Assembly: GCA_012515075.1 (NCBI GenBank)
Contig: JAAYZC010000013.1
Location: forward strand, 25,954 to 89,953
Reading direction: 5' to 3'
Length of the DNA: 64,000 nucleotides
Source: Thermoplasmatales archaeon
GTDB taxonomy: Archaea > Thermoplasmatota > Thermoplasmata > Methanomassiliicoccales > Methanomethylophilaceae
The position numbers and the translations under genes were made by a program. Below are positions 1 through 9,169 of this stretch, in pieces; positions within the stretch are counted from its first letter, which is position 1; each line of letters opens with the position of its first letter. A model generated the notes under the pieces. The model was not told where the DNA came from. It ran no database searches and saw nothing but the letters and a program-made list of their open reading frames with translations.

Positions 1-773
1 TCCCTTCCAAGGATTACGTGCACCAGATAATACACGGGCCGGTGGACGCCGACCAGATGGACTATCTGATCCGCGATGCGCACTACACGGGGGTGTCCCA
101 CGGGTCCATAGACACGGACCGTCTGCTCAACACGATGCGCGTCCACAACGACCGCATCGTGCTGGAGAAGGGGGGCATCTCGGCCGCCGAGGGCCTGATG
201 GTCTCCAGGGCTCTCATGTACTCCTCCGTGTACTACCACAGGACCGTGAGGCTAGCGGAGATGATGCTGACCAAGGCGGCGGACACGTCGGGCCTGGACC
301 TCTCCGAGATATACCTGATGTCCGACTTCGACCTGACAAGCGCCATAATCTCCTCGGGAGGCAGGTCATCCAGGATCGTCCGGGACCTTCTCGACCGCAG
401 GCTCTACAAGAGCGCCCTGGTCCTGTACACCATAGACCTGGACGAGGACACCTCCACGGTCCTTCAGCGCTACCTGCCGTATCACAAGCGGCGGGCCCTG
501 GAGTGGGAGATCGCCGAGGCGGCGGGGGTGGACGACCAGGACGTCCTTGTGGACATACCTCTCAAGTCCGCCCTGATGGACATGGCGAAGATAGGCAAGA
601 CCGACGTCTCCATACTGGACCGTGAGGGCCGGGTTCGTTCGATAACCAAATACTCCCCGATAGCCAAGGCCCTTCAGACCCGTGACACCCTGGACTGGGC
701 GATGGCCGTGTCCGCCCCCAGGGGGAAGAGGGAGGCGGTGGAGAGGGCGGCCCGGAAGGTGCTCAGCCTTTGA
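1..773 (+). CDS. HD-domain phosphohydrolase, C-terminal part (cut by left window edge)
   Basis: The reading frame is open from base 3 to the TGA at 771-773, so the gene starts outside the window. The first visible residues include HGPVDADQMDYLIRDAHYTG, the second half of the HD phosphohydrolase fold of the dGTPase-like COG1078 family, where the aspartates lie near the metal and nucleotide site. Family members hydrolyse dNTPs or related nucleotides; the substrate here cannot be told. The N-terminal HD residues are not visible. Its 3' end overlaps the convergent rtcB gene by 11 bases. The family call is firm, the activity is inferred. Confidence 0.8.
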   Translation, partial: PSKDYVHQIIHGPVDADQMDYLIRDAHYTGVSHGSIDTDRLLNTMRVHNDRIVLEKGGISAAEGLMVSRALMYSSVYYHRTVRLAEMMLTKAADTSGLDLSEIYLMSDFDLTSAIISSGGRSSRIVRDLLDRRLYKSALVLYTIDLDEDTSTVLQRYLPYHKRRALEWEIAEAAGVDDQDVLVDIPLKSALMDMAKIGKTDVSILDREGRVRSITKYSPIAKALQTRDTLDWAMAVSAPRGKREAVERAARKVLSL

Positions 774-2214
774 CCACGCCCATGGGCGTCAGCTTGGCGA
801 CCCTGGCGGTGAGGCCCGAGTCGCATACCACCGATATGACCTCGTCCACGTCCTTGTAAGCCTGCGGGGCTTCTTCCAGAAGGCCCTCTTCGGACCCGTT
901 CCTCAGGTATATGTCGAGGTCGGACATGCCCGCCCTGATGTCTCCGGCGCGGAGGCTCTCGGTTGCCGCCTTGCGGGACATCTTCCTCCCCGCACCGTGG
1001 CAGGTGGACCCGAAGGTCTCCTCCATGGCCCCCTGCAGCCCCACCAGCACGTACGTCCCCACGCTCATGTCCCCGGGTATGATCACGGGCTGGCCCACGT
1101 CCCTGTACATCATCGGGACCTCGGGACGGCCGGCGCAGAAAGCGCGGGTGGACCCCTTCCTGTGCACCAGGACGTCCTCCTTGTGCCCCTCCACTTCGTG
1201 GCGCTCCTTCTTGGCGATGTTGTGAGCAACGTCGTAGACCACGTCCATGCCCATGTCCTCGGCGGATCCGCCCAGGATCCTCTCGAAGGACTCCCTGACC
1301 CAATGCGTTATCATCTGGCGGTTGGCCCAGGCGTAGTTGGCGCCGCAGCACATGGCGGCGTAGTAGTCGTCCCCCAGACCGGTGTTCAACGGGGCGCAGG
1401 CCAGCTGCCTGTCCGGAAGGTCCACGCGGTTGTCCTTGACATAGCGTTCCATCTGCTGGAGGTAATCGGTGGCGATCTGGTGACCGCACCCCCTGGATCC
1501 GCAGTGGACGGTGACGGTGACGTCGCCCTCCTCCAGTCCGAATACCTTCGCGACCCTCTCATCGAATACCTTCCCGACCACGTCGACCTCTAGGAAGTGG
1601 TTGCCGGACCCCAGTGAACCCAGCTGGGGCAAGCCCCTCTTCCTGGCCTTGTCGCTGACCTTGGTGGTGTCGGCGTCGGTCATGTGGCCCTTCTCCTCGG
1701 TGACCTCCAGGTCGCGCTCCCAGCCGTATCCGTTCTCGACGGCCCACTCGGAACCGTTGGACAGTATCTCCTCCAGCTCCCTGTTGCCCACCTTGGTCAG
1801 GCCCTTGGATCCGAGGCCGGAGGGCACGTTCTTGTAGAGCTCGTCAACGAGGACGCCGATGCTCCCCTTTATGTCCTCCGCCTTGAGACCGGTCCTTATG
1901 AGGCGGACCCCGCAGTTTATATCGAAGCCTATGCCCCCCGGGGATATCGACCCCTCGTTGGAATCGACGGCGGCCACACCTCCGATGGGGAACCCGTAGC
2001 CCCAGTGTATGTCGGGCATGGCCATCGAGCTGCCGACTATCCCCGGCAGGCAGGCGACGTTGGCCGCCTGCTGGGGGGCGTTGTCGCCGCATATCTGCGG
2101 TATCATGGACTCTTTGGCGAATATGACGGCGTTGGTCCTCATGCCGGATTCCGGGTCCCGGGGGATCTCCCACCTGTGGTCGTCTATCCTCTCGAGTCTT
2201 CCTTTCCATGCCAT
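763..2214 (-). CDS. rtcB: RNA-splicing ligase RtcB
   Basis: A 483-residue protein that joins RNA 2',3'-cyclic phosphate or 3'-phosphate ends to 5'-OH ends using GTP and Mn2+; in archaea it seals tRNA halves after intron removal. Visible RtcB hallmarks are MAMPDIHWGYGFPIGGVAA near residue 65, GGIGFDINCGVRL near 93 (metal-binding Asp/Cys), VHCGSRGCGHQI near 236, AHNIAKKE, and near 400 CHGAGRKMSR, which carries the histidine that is guanylated. Length is normal for the family. It is transcribed alone, just downstream of tRNA-His on the same strand. Confidence 0.96.
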   Translation of the reverse strand: MAWKGRLERIDDHRWEIPRDPESGMRTNAVIFAKESMIPQICGDNAPQQAANVACLPGIVGSSMAMPDIHWGYGFPIGGVAAVDSNEGSISPGGIGFDINCGVRLIRTGLKAEDIKGSIGVLVDELYKNVPSGLGSKGLTKVGNRELEEILSNGSEWAVENGYGWERDLEVTEEKGHMTDADTTKVSDKARKRGLPQLGSLGSGNHFLEVDVVGKVFDERVAKVFGLEEGDVTVTVHCGSRGCGHQIATDYLQQMERYVKDNRVDLPDRQLACAPLNTGLGDDYYAAMCCGANYAWANRQMITHWVRESFERILGGSAEDMGMDVVYDVAHNIAKKERHEVEGHKEDVLVHRKGSTRAFCAGRPEVPMMYRDVGQPVIIPGDMSVGTYVLVGLQGAMEETFGSTCHGAGRKMSRKAATESLRAGDIRAGMSDLDIYLRNGSEEGLLEEAPQAYKDVDEVISVVCDSGLTARVAKLTPMGVVKG

Positions 2215-2252
2215 GACATCACCTAGCGCGCGCAGAGTATTTCAGAAGTAGG

Positions 2253-2327
2253 GGCCGGGACCGAGATTTGAACCCGAGTCAAGGGATCCACAGTCCCCTA
2301 GGATAACCAAGCTACCCTATCCCGGCC
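2253..2327 (-). tRNA. tRNA-His (anticodon GTG)
   Basis: Read on the minus strand, the acceptor stem GCCGGGA pairs with TCCCGGC, with the extra 5' G-1 opposite C73 that defines tRNA-His. The anticodon arm GGGGA-CTGTGGA-TCCCT places GTG in the loop, and the T arm contains GGTTCAAAT. CCA is not encoded. No intron is seen. Confidence 0.93.
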
Positions 2328-2517
2328 ATACAATAGGGGTGCCCATCACGTCGACATAAATAAACGTTTTCCAGGTCCGGGTCGCGGTCTCCGCCCCCGG
2401 CGGCCCTTCGCCGGCCCGGAACGCCCCGTGTCCCGCGGAAATTATGCGGAGTGTTTGGGCATAGTACAAATATGGAGCGGTGATAGGCGGTCAGGGAAGC
2501 CGTCCCGGTGATAGAAG

Positions 2518-3390
2518 ATGAATCAGAGATACGGTCTGAACAAGGAGCTGGCCCAGATGCTCAAGGGCGGGGTCATCATGGATGTAACGACGCCGGAGCA
2601 GGCGAGAGTCGCGGAGAGCGCCGGAGCGTGCGCCGTGATGGCACTGGAGAGGATCCCGGCGGACATACGCGCCGCCGGCGGTGTGTCCAGGATGAGCGAC
2701 CCCAAGATGATAAGGGGCATACAGGAGGCCGTCTCCATACCCGTGATGGCGAAGGTCCGCATCGGGCACTTCGTGGAGGCGCAGATACTTCAGGCTCTGG
2801 AGATCGATTTCATAGACGAGAGCGAGGTCCTCTCGCCCGCGGACGATGTCCACCACATAGACAAGACGGCCTTCGACGTGCCCTTCGTGTGCGGTGCCAG
2901 GGATCTCGGCGAGGCCCTGAGGCGCATAGCCGAGGGGGCTTCGATGATAAGGACCAAGGGGGAGCCCGGCACGGGGGACGTTGTGCAGGCCGTCAGGCAC
3001 ATGCGTGCCGTCCGGTCCGAGATGCGCAGGGTCGCCTCGCTGGAGGAATGCGAGCTTTTCGAGGCCGCCAAGCAGCTCCAGGTACCATTGGACCTCCTCT
3101 CCTACGTGCACGAGAACGGCAGGCTGCCCGTGGTCAATTTCGCGGCGGGAGGCGTGGCCACCCCCGCGGACGCCGCCCTGATGATGCAGCTCGGCGCGGA
3201 AGGCGTGTTCGTGGGCTCCGGCATATTCAAGTCGGGCAACCCGGAGAGGAGAGCCGCCGCGATAGTCAGGGCGGTGACCAACTACCGCGACGCCAAGGTG
3301 CTGGCGGAACTATCCGAGGACCTCGGTCCGGCCATGGTGGGCATAAACGAGGAGGAGATACGCACGCTCATGTCGGAGCGCGGTCAGTGA
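2518..3390 (+). CDS. pdxS: pyridoxal 5'-phosphate synthase subunit PdxS
   Basis: A 290-residue synthase subunit of the DXP-independent vitamin B6 pathway. It condenses ribose 5-phosphate, glyceraldehyde 3-phosphate and PdxT-derived ammonia into PLP. Family motifs: [11 protein letters not shown] at the start, [32 protein letters not shown] with the Schiff-base lysine near residue 80, [21 protein letters not shown], and [20 protein letters not shown] (phosphate-binding loop). Its TGA overlaps the pdxT ATG by one base, so the pair is translationally coupled. An AT-rich TATA-like stretch (CATAGTACAAATATGG) lies upstream around 2459-2474. Confidence 0.97.
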   Translation: MNQRYGLNKELAQMLKGGVIMDVTTPEQARVAESAGACAVMALERIPADIRAAGGVSRMSDPKMIRGIQEAVSIPVMAKVRIGHFVEAQILQALEIDFIDESEVLSPADDVHHIDKTAFDVPFVCGARDLGEALRRIAEGASMIRTKGEPGTGDVVQAVRHMRAVRSEMRRVASLEECELFEAAKQLQVPLDLLSYVHENGRLPVVNFAAGGVATPADAALMMQLGAEGVFVGSGIFKSGNPERRAAAIVRAVTNYRDAKVLAELSEDLGPAMVGINEEEIRTLMSERGQ

Positions 3391-4067
3391 TGATCGGGAT
3401 CCTGGCGGTCCAAGGGGCCTTCGCTGAGCACGGGAGCATGCTGGACAGTCTGGGTGTGGACAGCTTCGAGATACGTGCGGCCCGTGACCTCGGGGAGAGA
3501 ATGGACGGCATGATAATCCCGGGAGGCGAGAGCACCGTCATGGGGAAGATACTGGACGACCAGGGGATGACGGGGACGATCAGGGAGATGATAGGCGGGG
3601 GCCTCCCGGTCTTCGGCACCTGCGCCGGGCTCATTCTCCTCTCGGAGAGCGTTCAGGGGGGCCGCCCCTGCATCGGCACCATGCCCATACAGGCGGTCCG
3701 CAACGCCTACGGCAGGCAGCTCGGGAGCTTCTCGGCCCAGTCACACTTCGGGGGGCAGGGGCCGATACCGATGGAGTTCATCAGGGCCCCTGCCATATCC
3801 AGGACCGCGCCGGAGGTGGAGGTGCTGGCCGAGGTCGGAGGAAGGCCTGTGGCTGCCAGGTACGGCAGGCAGATGGTCACGGCGTTCCACCCCGAGCTAA
3901 CCGACGACACCTCCGTGCACCGTTTCTTCCTCGAATCGGTGGTCGGCGGGGTCCCCGGTGCACACCAGCCGACGGTGTGTGAACGATGCCGAACACTTTC
4001 TCCTCTTTCGGACATCCTCCGCACGTGCCCGTCCGTTGCCGAGCATAAGGGTTATTACCCCCGATAA
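3390..4067 (+). CDS. pdxT: pyridoxal 5'-phosphate synthase glutaminase subunit PdxT
   Basis: Class-I glutaminase that feeds ammonia to PdxS. The start [14 protein letters not shown] is canonical. The catalytic triad is visible: Cys in FGTCAGLILLSE, and His and Glu in FHPELTDD. The frame gives 225 residues, whereas PdxT is usually about 190-200. The last ~30 residues after HRFFLESVV have no family counterpart and run into the 14 bases before argF, so the C-terminal tail is odd. The start overlaps the pdxS stop codon. Confidence 0.94.
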   Translation: MIGILAVQGAFAEHGSMLDSLGVDSFEIRAARDLGERMDGMIIPGGESTVMGKILDDQGMTGTIREMIGGGLPVFGTCAGLILLSESVQGGRPCIGTMPIQAVRNAYGRQLGSFSAQSHFGGQGPIPMEFIRAPAISRTAPEVEVLAEVGGRPVAARYGRQMVTAFHPELTDDTSVHRFFLESVVGGVPGAHQPTVCERCRTLSPLSDILRTCPSVAEHKGYYPR

Positions 4068-4080
4068 TAGATAACCGGGC

Positions 4081-4998
4081 ATGACGAAGAGGAATCTGAT
4101 CTCGGTCCTTGACATGAAGGACGACATGCCGGAGCTTGTGGATCTAGCTATAAAGCTGAAGGCGGAGCGCGGCAACCACGACGCCCCCCTGAAAGGCAAG
4201 ACACTGGCGATGATCTTCGAGAAACCCAGCACCAGGACCAGGATATCCTTCGACGTTGCCATAACCGAACTGGGCGGCCACGCCCTCTACCTCGATTCAA
4301 GCAACATGCACATGGGCAAGCACGGGGAGACCGTGGAGGACACATCCAAGGTGATGAGCCGGTTCGTCCACGGCATAATGTACCGCGCATACGATTACAA
4401 GGTAATGGACCGTCTCGGAGAGGCGACAACGGTTCCCGTCATAAGCGGCCTGGACAACCTGGAGCACCCCTGCCAGGCCCTGGCGGACATGGTCACGATA
4501 AAGGAGAAGAAGGGCGGTTTCCGCGGCAGGAAGCTGGTCTATCTCGGGGACGGCAACAACGTCTGCAACTCCCTTCTGTACGCAAGCGCCATAATGGGCA
4601 TAGACATGATCGCCTGCTGCCCCGCCACCCGCATGCCCAACGCGGAGATAATGCTGAACGCTTCACGCATAGCGGATGCAAACGGCAGCAAGATAGTCGC
4701 CTCCCACGAGCCCGAGGTGGCATGCGCGGACGCAGATGTTCTGTACACCGACACATGGATATCAATGGGTGACGACACATCCAAGGAGGCGGCCCTGAAG
4801 CTGTTCCAGATGTATCAGATAAACAATGGCCTCCTTTCCCTGGCCAAACCTGACTGCATTGTGATGCACTGTCTCCCAGCTCACCGCGGCGAGGAGATAA
4901 CAGCGGAGGTCATGGACGGGCCCCAGAGCGTTGTCTTCGACCAGGCGGAGAACCGCCTGCACGCCCAGAAGGCGGTGCTGTACACGCTGCTCAGATGA
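4081..4998 (+). CDS. argF: ornithine carbamoyltransferase
   Basis: A 305-residue enzyme making citrulline from ornithine and carbamoyl phosphate in arginine synthesis. The carbamoyl-phosphate loop EKPSTRTRISF is near residue 47, HPCQALADM is near 135, and the ornithine-site motif HCLPAHRGEEI is near 265. Length and motifs are typical. Only 13 bases separate it from pdxT, so it may be co-transcribed or start from a promoter inside the pdxT tail. The 3' end overlaps the convergent DHH gene by 8 bases. Confidence 0.96.
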   Translation: MTKRNLISVLDMKDDMPELVDLAIKLKAERGNHDAPLKGKTLAMIFEKPSTRTRISFDVAITELGGHALYLDSSNMHMGKHGETVEDTSKVMSRFVHGIMYRAYDYKVMDRLGEATTVPVISGLDNLEHPCQALADMVTIKEKKGGFRGRKLVYLGDGNNVCNSLLYASAIMGIDMIACCPATRMPNAEIMLNASRIADANGSKIVASHEPEVACADADVLYTDTWISMGDDTSKEAALKLFQMYQINNGLLSLAKPDCIVMHCLPAHRGEEITAEVMDGPQSVVFDQAENRLHAQKAVLYTLLR

Positions 4999-6406
4999 GC
5001 TGGGAGGATATTATGTCCTCGACGATGTCGAGGAACTCCTCCTTCCTGTCCGGAGGTATGGTGGCCCCGGCGGCCACATTGTGCCCGCCGCCGTAACCGC
5101 CCACAAGCCCCGCCGCCGTGCTCATCACGCTGGACAGGTTCAGCCCCCTCTCTATGAGCGAGCGGTCGGCCCTGACGGAGACCTTGGTGCCGTCGTCCGC
5201 GTCCGCGAAGGCCAGCATCGGGAGGTCCCTGCGAGCGGAATCCGAGTTCAGCATCATGCCGGCGACTATCCCGACCACCGTCTCCCGTATCTCGTCACCC
5301 GAGTCGAAGTACTGTATGAACCGCCTCTCCCTGATCAGGCGTCTGTCCTTCACGTAGGACAGGGCGTAGGATATGTTGCGGCGGTGCTCGGCCCTGTTGC
5401 GCTTCGCGTCCCGCAGGGCGGAAGGGTCGCCCATGCATATGCGCATCCCGGTCTCCGCGTCATCGTAGCGTCCGCAGGAGTTCAGGAGGGTGGCGAACTC
5501 CTTGGCGTCCCTGAGGCCCGAGCCCTTCCGGTGCATCGTTACGGAGTAGACCTCCCCAAAGAGGCGGCGGGCGGCCTCCGGCGTCCCCGCAAGCTCCAGC
5601 AGGGCGGATGTGGCACGCTCCCTCTCCTCATCGTCCAGATCGCACCAGGACCTCCGTCTCCCCCCGTCGCCCAAGGATATACCGAGTCCCGCCAGGAAAT
5701 CAGCGCACCCGGCGCCGTTCTCGGTCAGACCCGGCAAAACCGGGTCCCCGCTGTACTGGAGGAACTGCACCAGGTTCCTGGTCTCCCTTCCGAACAGTCT
5801 CACATCCTCCTCGGAGAGGACAAGTCCCAGGCCCTCGGCCTCTGCCAGTATGACCCGGTTGTACCCCACCAGACGGGACTCGTCGGAATCCTGGAAGTCG
5901 CCGCACGCGCCCACTATCGCCAGGTAGCAGAGGTCCGCGTTGGCGGGATCAACGGCCTTGGACACGACATACGTCATCCCGGCCCCGCAGACCTCGCGGG
6001 AGCCGTCCATGCCGTAGACGTGGGGGTTCACGTGACACACGTCCTCGAAATCGTCCAGCACTGTCTGTTTCCTCCTCCATCTGGGGTCCGGAACGTGGTG
6101 GTCGGTGACCACGATGCCCGGCCGGGAGAAATCCGACAGGTATCCGCTTCCCAGGTCGCATATCCAGACAAGGTCCTCCGGGGCTCCGTTTATCATCGAG
6201 ACAGTATCCTCGGACATCTTCTTCTCGAATCTTATGCGGTACGGCTTCCCGAGTCTCGCCAGAGTCGTGGCGGCTATGGATCCGGCGGTTATGCCGTCAG
6301 CGTCTATGTGGGAAACTACGAGCACGCTCCCGGCGTCCCTTATCATCCCGGCCGCCTTGCGGGCGTCGGCCTCCATGCGTTCAATCCGCATAGCAGAACC
6401 CCGCAT
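4991..6406 (-). CDS. DHH-family phosphoesterase, archaeal RecJ-like nuclease
   Basis: A 471-residue protein with an N-terminal DHH domain: VVSHIDADGITAG near residue 30 (first metal aspartates), WICDLGSGYLSD, and VVTDHHVPD near 100 (the DHH triad). The C-terminal half carries the DHHA1-type GYGGGHNVAAGA motif near 440, which binds the phosphodiester backbone. This is the pattern of archaeal RecJ/GAN-like single-strand exonucleases. An alternative start lies at 6391 (MRIERM). It overlaps the upstream RNase H-like gene on the same strand, which suggests a two-gene nuclease operon. Confidence 0.85.
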   Translation of the reverse strand: MRGSAMRIERMEADARKAAGMIRDAGSVLVVSHIDADGITAGSIAATTLARLGKPYRIRFEKKMSEDTVSMINGAPEDLVWICDLGSGYLSDFSRPGIVVTDHHVPDPRWRRKQTVLDDFEDVCHVNPHVYGMDGSREVCGAGMTYVVSKAVDPANADLCYLAIVGACGDFQDSDESRLVGYNRVILAEAEGLGLVLSEEDVRLFGRETRNLVQFLQYSGDPVLPGLTENGAGCADFLAGLGISLGDGGRRRSWCDLDDEERERATSALLELAGTPEAARRLFGEVYSVTMHRKGSGLRDAKEFATLLNSCGRYDDAETGMRICMGDPSALRDAKRNRAEHRRNISYALSYVKDRRLIRERRFIQYFDSGDEIRETVVGIVAGMMLNSDSARRDLPMLAFADADDGTKVSVRADRSLIERGLNLSSVMSTAAGLVGGYGGGHNVAAGATIPPDRKEEFLDIVEDIISSQLI

Positions 6407-7148
6407 GCTCCCTTACCAGCTTATCGTACACGGTATCGGCTATCGGACGCAGGTCCAGGGTGTCGGCGCGGTTGTACTCGAGCAGCGTCTCCAAGGCTCC
6501 CCGGTCCCCGCTACGCTCCCACCTTCTCCAGAGACGCACCGCCTCCATCCCGTCAACCTCCTCTATCCCCTCCGGTCTGGTTATGCCCATCTGCCTCTCG
6601 ATGGTCTTGAGGCCTCCGCGATAACCAACCTTCCTGCAGGCGAAACGGAGGTCGTAATGAGGGAGGCCCAGGTCCGCGTCGGGGAAGCTGTTCCTCAGAA
6701 CCGGCACGTCGAAGCAGCTCCCGTTGAAGGTCACGAGGAGCTGCGCCCCGCGAAGCGCCGAGGACAGGGAGTCCGAGTCCAGGTCCCTGCCGTTCACCAG
6801 GGTCGCGGTGCCACCGGGGCCTTGAACGGTGACCACGGTCACCAGAGAGTCCCGGGCGAGACCGTCCGTCTCTATGTCCAGGAAGGCGGCCCTGTCCGCG
6901 AAGCGGCCGTAAAGCCTCCACTGCTCCCCCCGGGGGAGCATCCCGCCGAGGGACCTGCCGTCCCCCTCCGAAAGGAACACGGAAGCCGTCTCCAGGACGG
7001 AATCGCATACGGACTTGGATCCGCATGGGATCCCCGGGACCCGTTCGGAGGACAGGAAATCACTCCAGCTCATGATGCCGGCATCCCATATCCCCTTTTC
7101 CTTCCTGGGTCCGACGGACGGTATGATCCGGAACGTCCTCTCTATCAT
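6381..7148 (-). CDS. YprB-type ribonuclease H-like exonuclease domain protein
   Basis: About 255 residues starting at MIERTFRI. The DEDD-type nuclease fold shows FLDIETDG (first acidic pair), LVTFNGSCFDVPVL (second), and LLEYNRADTLDLRP near the C-terminus (last). This matches the RNase_H_2/YprB family; the substrate is unknown. The frame stays open further upstream, but 7148 is the first ATG that fits the domain. The 3' end overlaps the start of the DHH gene, so two putative nucleases share a transcript. Confidence 0.8.
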   Translation of the reverse strand: MIERTFRIIPSVGPRKEKGIWDAGIMSWSDFLSSERVPGIPCGSKSVCDSVLETASVFLSEGDGRSLGGMLPRGEQWRLYGRFADRAAFLDIETDGLARDSLVTVVTVQGPGGTATLVNGRDLDSDSLSSALRGAQLLVTFNGSCFDVPVLRNSFPDADLGLPHYDLRFACRKVGYRGGLKTIERQMGITRPEGIEEVDGMEAVRLWRRWERSGDRGALETLLEYNRADTLDLRPIADTVYDKLVREHAGFCYAD

Positions 7149-7223
7149 GCGACCCCCATCATCGAGCCGTAGAAAAACCTTGTCGGATGAACAATTTTTA
7201 CCGATGAACGTTGTTGACGGTGC

Positions 7224-7946
7224 ATGGATTCCATCGAGATCTCCGAGGGCGTGAGGATCACCAACGACAGGTGCCTGCTCCTGGACGGGGGCTCGGTGGC
7301 CGTTCTTGGCGATCTTCATCTGGGGTACGAGAAGGCCATGGAGGAGGAGGGGCTCTACCTTCCCAGGATAAACACGGGATCCATAAGGGACGCCCTCAAC
7401 AGGATACTGTCCAAGTACGAACCCTCGACCGTGGTCCTGCTGGGTGACATCAAGCACGACTTCAGGCGGTCCAAGTTCGAGGCCAGGAACGAGGTCAGGA
7501 CGGTCATCGGCCTGCTGGACGATGCGGCGGAGGTCGTTGTGATAAAGGGGAACCATGACAACTTCCTCCAGAACACGATCTCCGACATGGGCCTTCTGGC
7601 AGTCGACCACGCGGACCTGTGCGGCCACAGGCTGGAGCACGGGCACGTGGACAGCGGCGTCCGGCCGGTCATAATAGGCCACGAGCACCCCTCGGTCAGG
7701 ATACCCGGGGCGATGAGCGGAGGCATGAAGCTGCAGTGCTTCGTCCACGCGAAGGCCGACGGTGTCACGGTCCTGCCTCCCTTCAGCCCGTTCTCCTCGG
7801 GCAACGACCTTTCATGCGGATCCGATTCGGTCATGGCGCCCGCCCTGCGTTGCTCCAACCACGGCGATGCGGACATATACGGGGTGACCGAGCTCGGGCT
7901 CCTGCCGTTGGGGAAACTCAGGGATCTGATGGACATCCGCATATGA
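7224..7946 (+). CDS. ICC-like metallophosphoesterase
   Basis: A 240-residue calcineurin-like phosphoesterase of the COG1407 group. Metal-binding motifs are in order: VLGDLHLGYE near residue 27, LLGDIKHDF near 73, VIKGNHDN near 108, GHRLEHGH near 132 and IIGHEHPS near 150. In other organisms related genes accompany Lhr-type helicases or act on cyclic phosphodiesters; here no such partner is adjacent. It is divergent from the RNase H-like gene with a 75-base shared promoter region. Confidence 0.85.
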   Translation: MDSIEISEGVRITNDRCLLLDGGSVAVLGDLHLGYEKAMEEEGLYLPRINTGSIRDALNRILSKYEPSTVVLLGDIKHDFRRSKFEARNEVRTVIGLLDDAAEVVVIKGNHDNFLQNTISDMGLLAVDHADLCGHRLEHGHVDSGVRPVIIGHEHPSVRIPGAMSGGMKLQCFVHAKADGVTVLPPFSPFSSGNDLSCGSDSVMAPALRCSNHGDADIYGVTELGLLPLGKLRDLMDIRI

Positions 7947-7997
7947 TTTCGGGGCATCCCGCCCCATGACAGAGGCAGGAGGCGCGGACGTGCAGGT

Positions 7998-8031
7998 TAA
8001 ATAAAATGAGTTCATTCTCGCTTACAAGGAG
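7998..8031 (+). promoter_or_regulatory. promoter and ribosome binding site of the CoM methyltransferase gene
   Basis: TTAAATAAAA at 7998-8007 is a TATA-like box 33 bases upstream of the ATG at 8040, and AAGGAG at 8026-8031 is a strong Shine-Dalgarno sequence. This is one of the clearer leadered starts in the window. Confidence 0.6.
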
Positions 8032-8039
8032 AATTTATA

Positions 8040-9068
8040 ATGTCAATGACTCCCAGAGAAAGAGTACTTGCAGCGATGAAACAGGAATCCCTCGACAGGC
8101 CCCCTGTCGCCATATTCACCCAGTCTGCCACCATCGGGCAGATGGAGAAGGTCGGCGCGGCATGGCCCGAGGCCCACAAGGATGCCAACCTCATGGCGAA
8201 GCTCGGTGCCGCACAGGCGGATGTCTTCGGCTTCGAGTGCGTTAGGGCCCCCTTCTGCCTGACGGCGGAGGCCGAGAGGCTCGGATGCACCGTCCAGGTC
8301 ACCAAGAAGGATGCGTCCCCCATGCTCAAGGAGCACCCCCACAAGTTCGATCCCATGACGGGAGAGTACGACGAGCCCAACCTCATGGACCCCGCCGAGT
8401 TCGTCGCAGGCGGAAGGCCCGCCGAGGCCATAAAGGCCATGGAAATCCTCAAGAAGTCCCACGGCGAGAACTACTGCCTGGTCGCAGGCAACACCGGACC
8501 CTTCACCCTCACCGGTCACCTGGTCAACACCGAGAACATGGTCTTCGGTATGATGATGGCCCCCGAGGAGGTCTCCAAGTGGGTAGATGCCGTGTCCCCG
8601 ATATGCAAGGCATACACCCAGGCCCTCTCCGATGCAGGCGCAGATGTAATCCAGATGTCCGAGCCTTCCGCATCCACCGATATGATCGCACCCGACATGT
8701 TCCAGGACGCTGCAGGCAAGTACATCTCCGATGTTCTCGCCTCTGTAAAGGACGCCTTCTCGGTTCTCCACATCTGCGGCGACACGGCCCCCATAATACC
8801 CAAGATGATCGGCACCGGAGTCACCGGTCTCTCCATCGAGGAGAAGGTCAACCCCGACAAGGCCGTGGACATAGTCGCCGGCAAGGCCGTCCTTGTCGGT
8901 AACGTCGGATCCGTCAGACCTCTCTTCCAGGGAACCCCCGAGGAGGTCGCGGCGGCGGCCAAGCACTGTGTCGAGGCAGGATTTAACGTCATATCCTCCG
9001 GATGCGGCATAGCGGTCTCCACGCCCGACGCCAACATGGAAGCCCTCGTCAAGGCCGTCAAAGGCTGA
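8040..9068 (+). CDS. mtbA: methylcobamide:coenzyme M methyltransferase (MtbA/MtaA family)
   Basis: A 342-residue member of the uroporphyrinogen-decarboxylase fold family that moves the methyl group from a methylated corrinoid protein to coenzyme M. The zinc ligands expected for MtaA/MtbA are visible as His and Cys in VLHICGDTAP near residue 241 and Cys in SSGCGIAVST near 320. MtbA serves methylamines and MtaA methanol; the two are hard to separate by eye. MtbA is preferred because the window holds mtmB/mtmC and no methanol genes. It lies about 1.8 kb upstream of mcrBDGA, with only two genes between. Confidence 0.85.
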   Translation: MSMTPRERVLAAMKQESLDRPPVAIFTQSATIGQMEKVGAAWPEAHKDANLMAKLGAAQADVFGFECVRAPFCLTAEAERLGCTVQVTKKDASPMLKEHPHKFDPMTGEYDEPNLMDPAEFVAGGRPAEAIKAMEILKKSHGENYCLVAGNTGPFTLTGHLVNTENMVFGMMMAPEEVSKWVDAVSPICKAYTQALSDAGADVIQMSEPSASTDMIAPDMFQDAAGKYISDVLASVKDAFSVLHICGDTAPIIPKMIGTGVTGLSIEEKVNPDKAVDIVAGKAVLVGNVGSVRPLFQGTPEEVAAAAKHCVEAGFNVISSGCGIAVSTPDANMEALVKAVKG

Positions 9069-9136
9069 AGGTCGGCAGACCCGCGGGGACATCCAGAAAC
9101 CATTTAAAACCAAATCCTTTCCTTTTTCTGCATATC

Positions 9137-9143
9137 TTTATAC
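9137..9143 (+). promoter_or_regulatory. TATA box ahead of the DUF169 gene
   Basis: TTTATAC lies 27-33 bases before the ATG at 9170, with no Shine-Dalgarno between, which points to a leaderless mRNA and supports the 9170 start over longer versions. A T-rich tract just upstream (9117-9127) may end the mtbA transcript. Confidence 0.6.
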
Positions 9144-9169
9144 GGCCAGGGTGCTTTTTCCCGCCTTGT

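Noticed and set aside
4931-6610. Long plus-strand frame of 559 codons opposite the DHH gene
   Set aside because: A shadow of the GC-rich minus-strand DHH and RNase H-like genes; no domain and no start signal.
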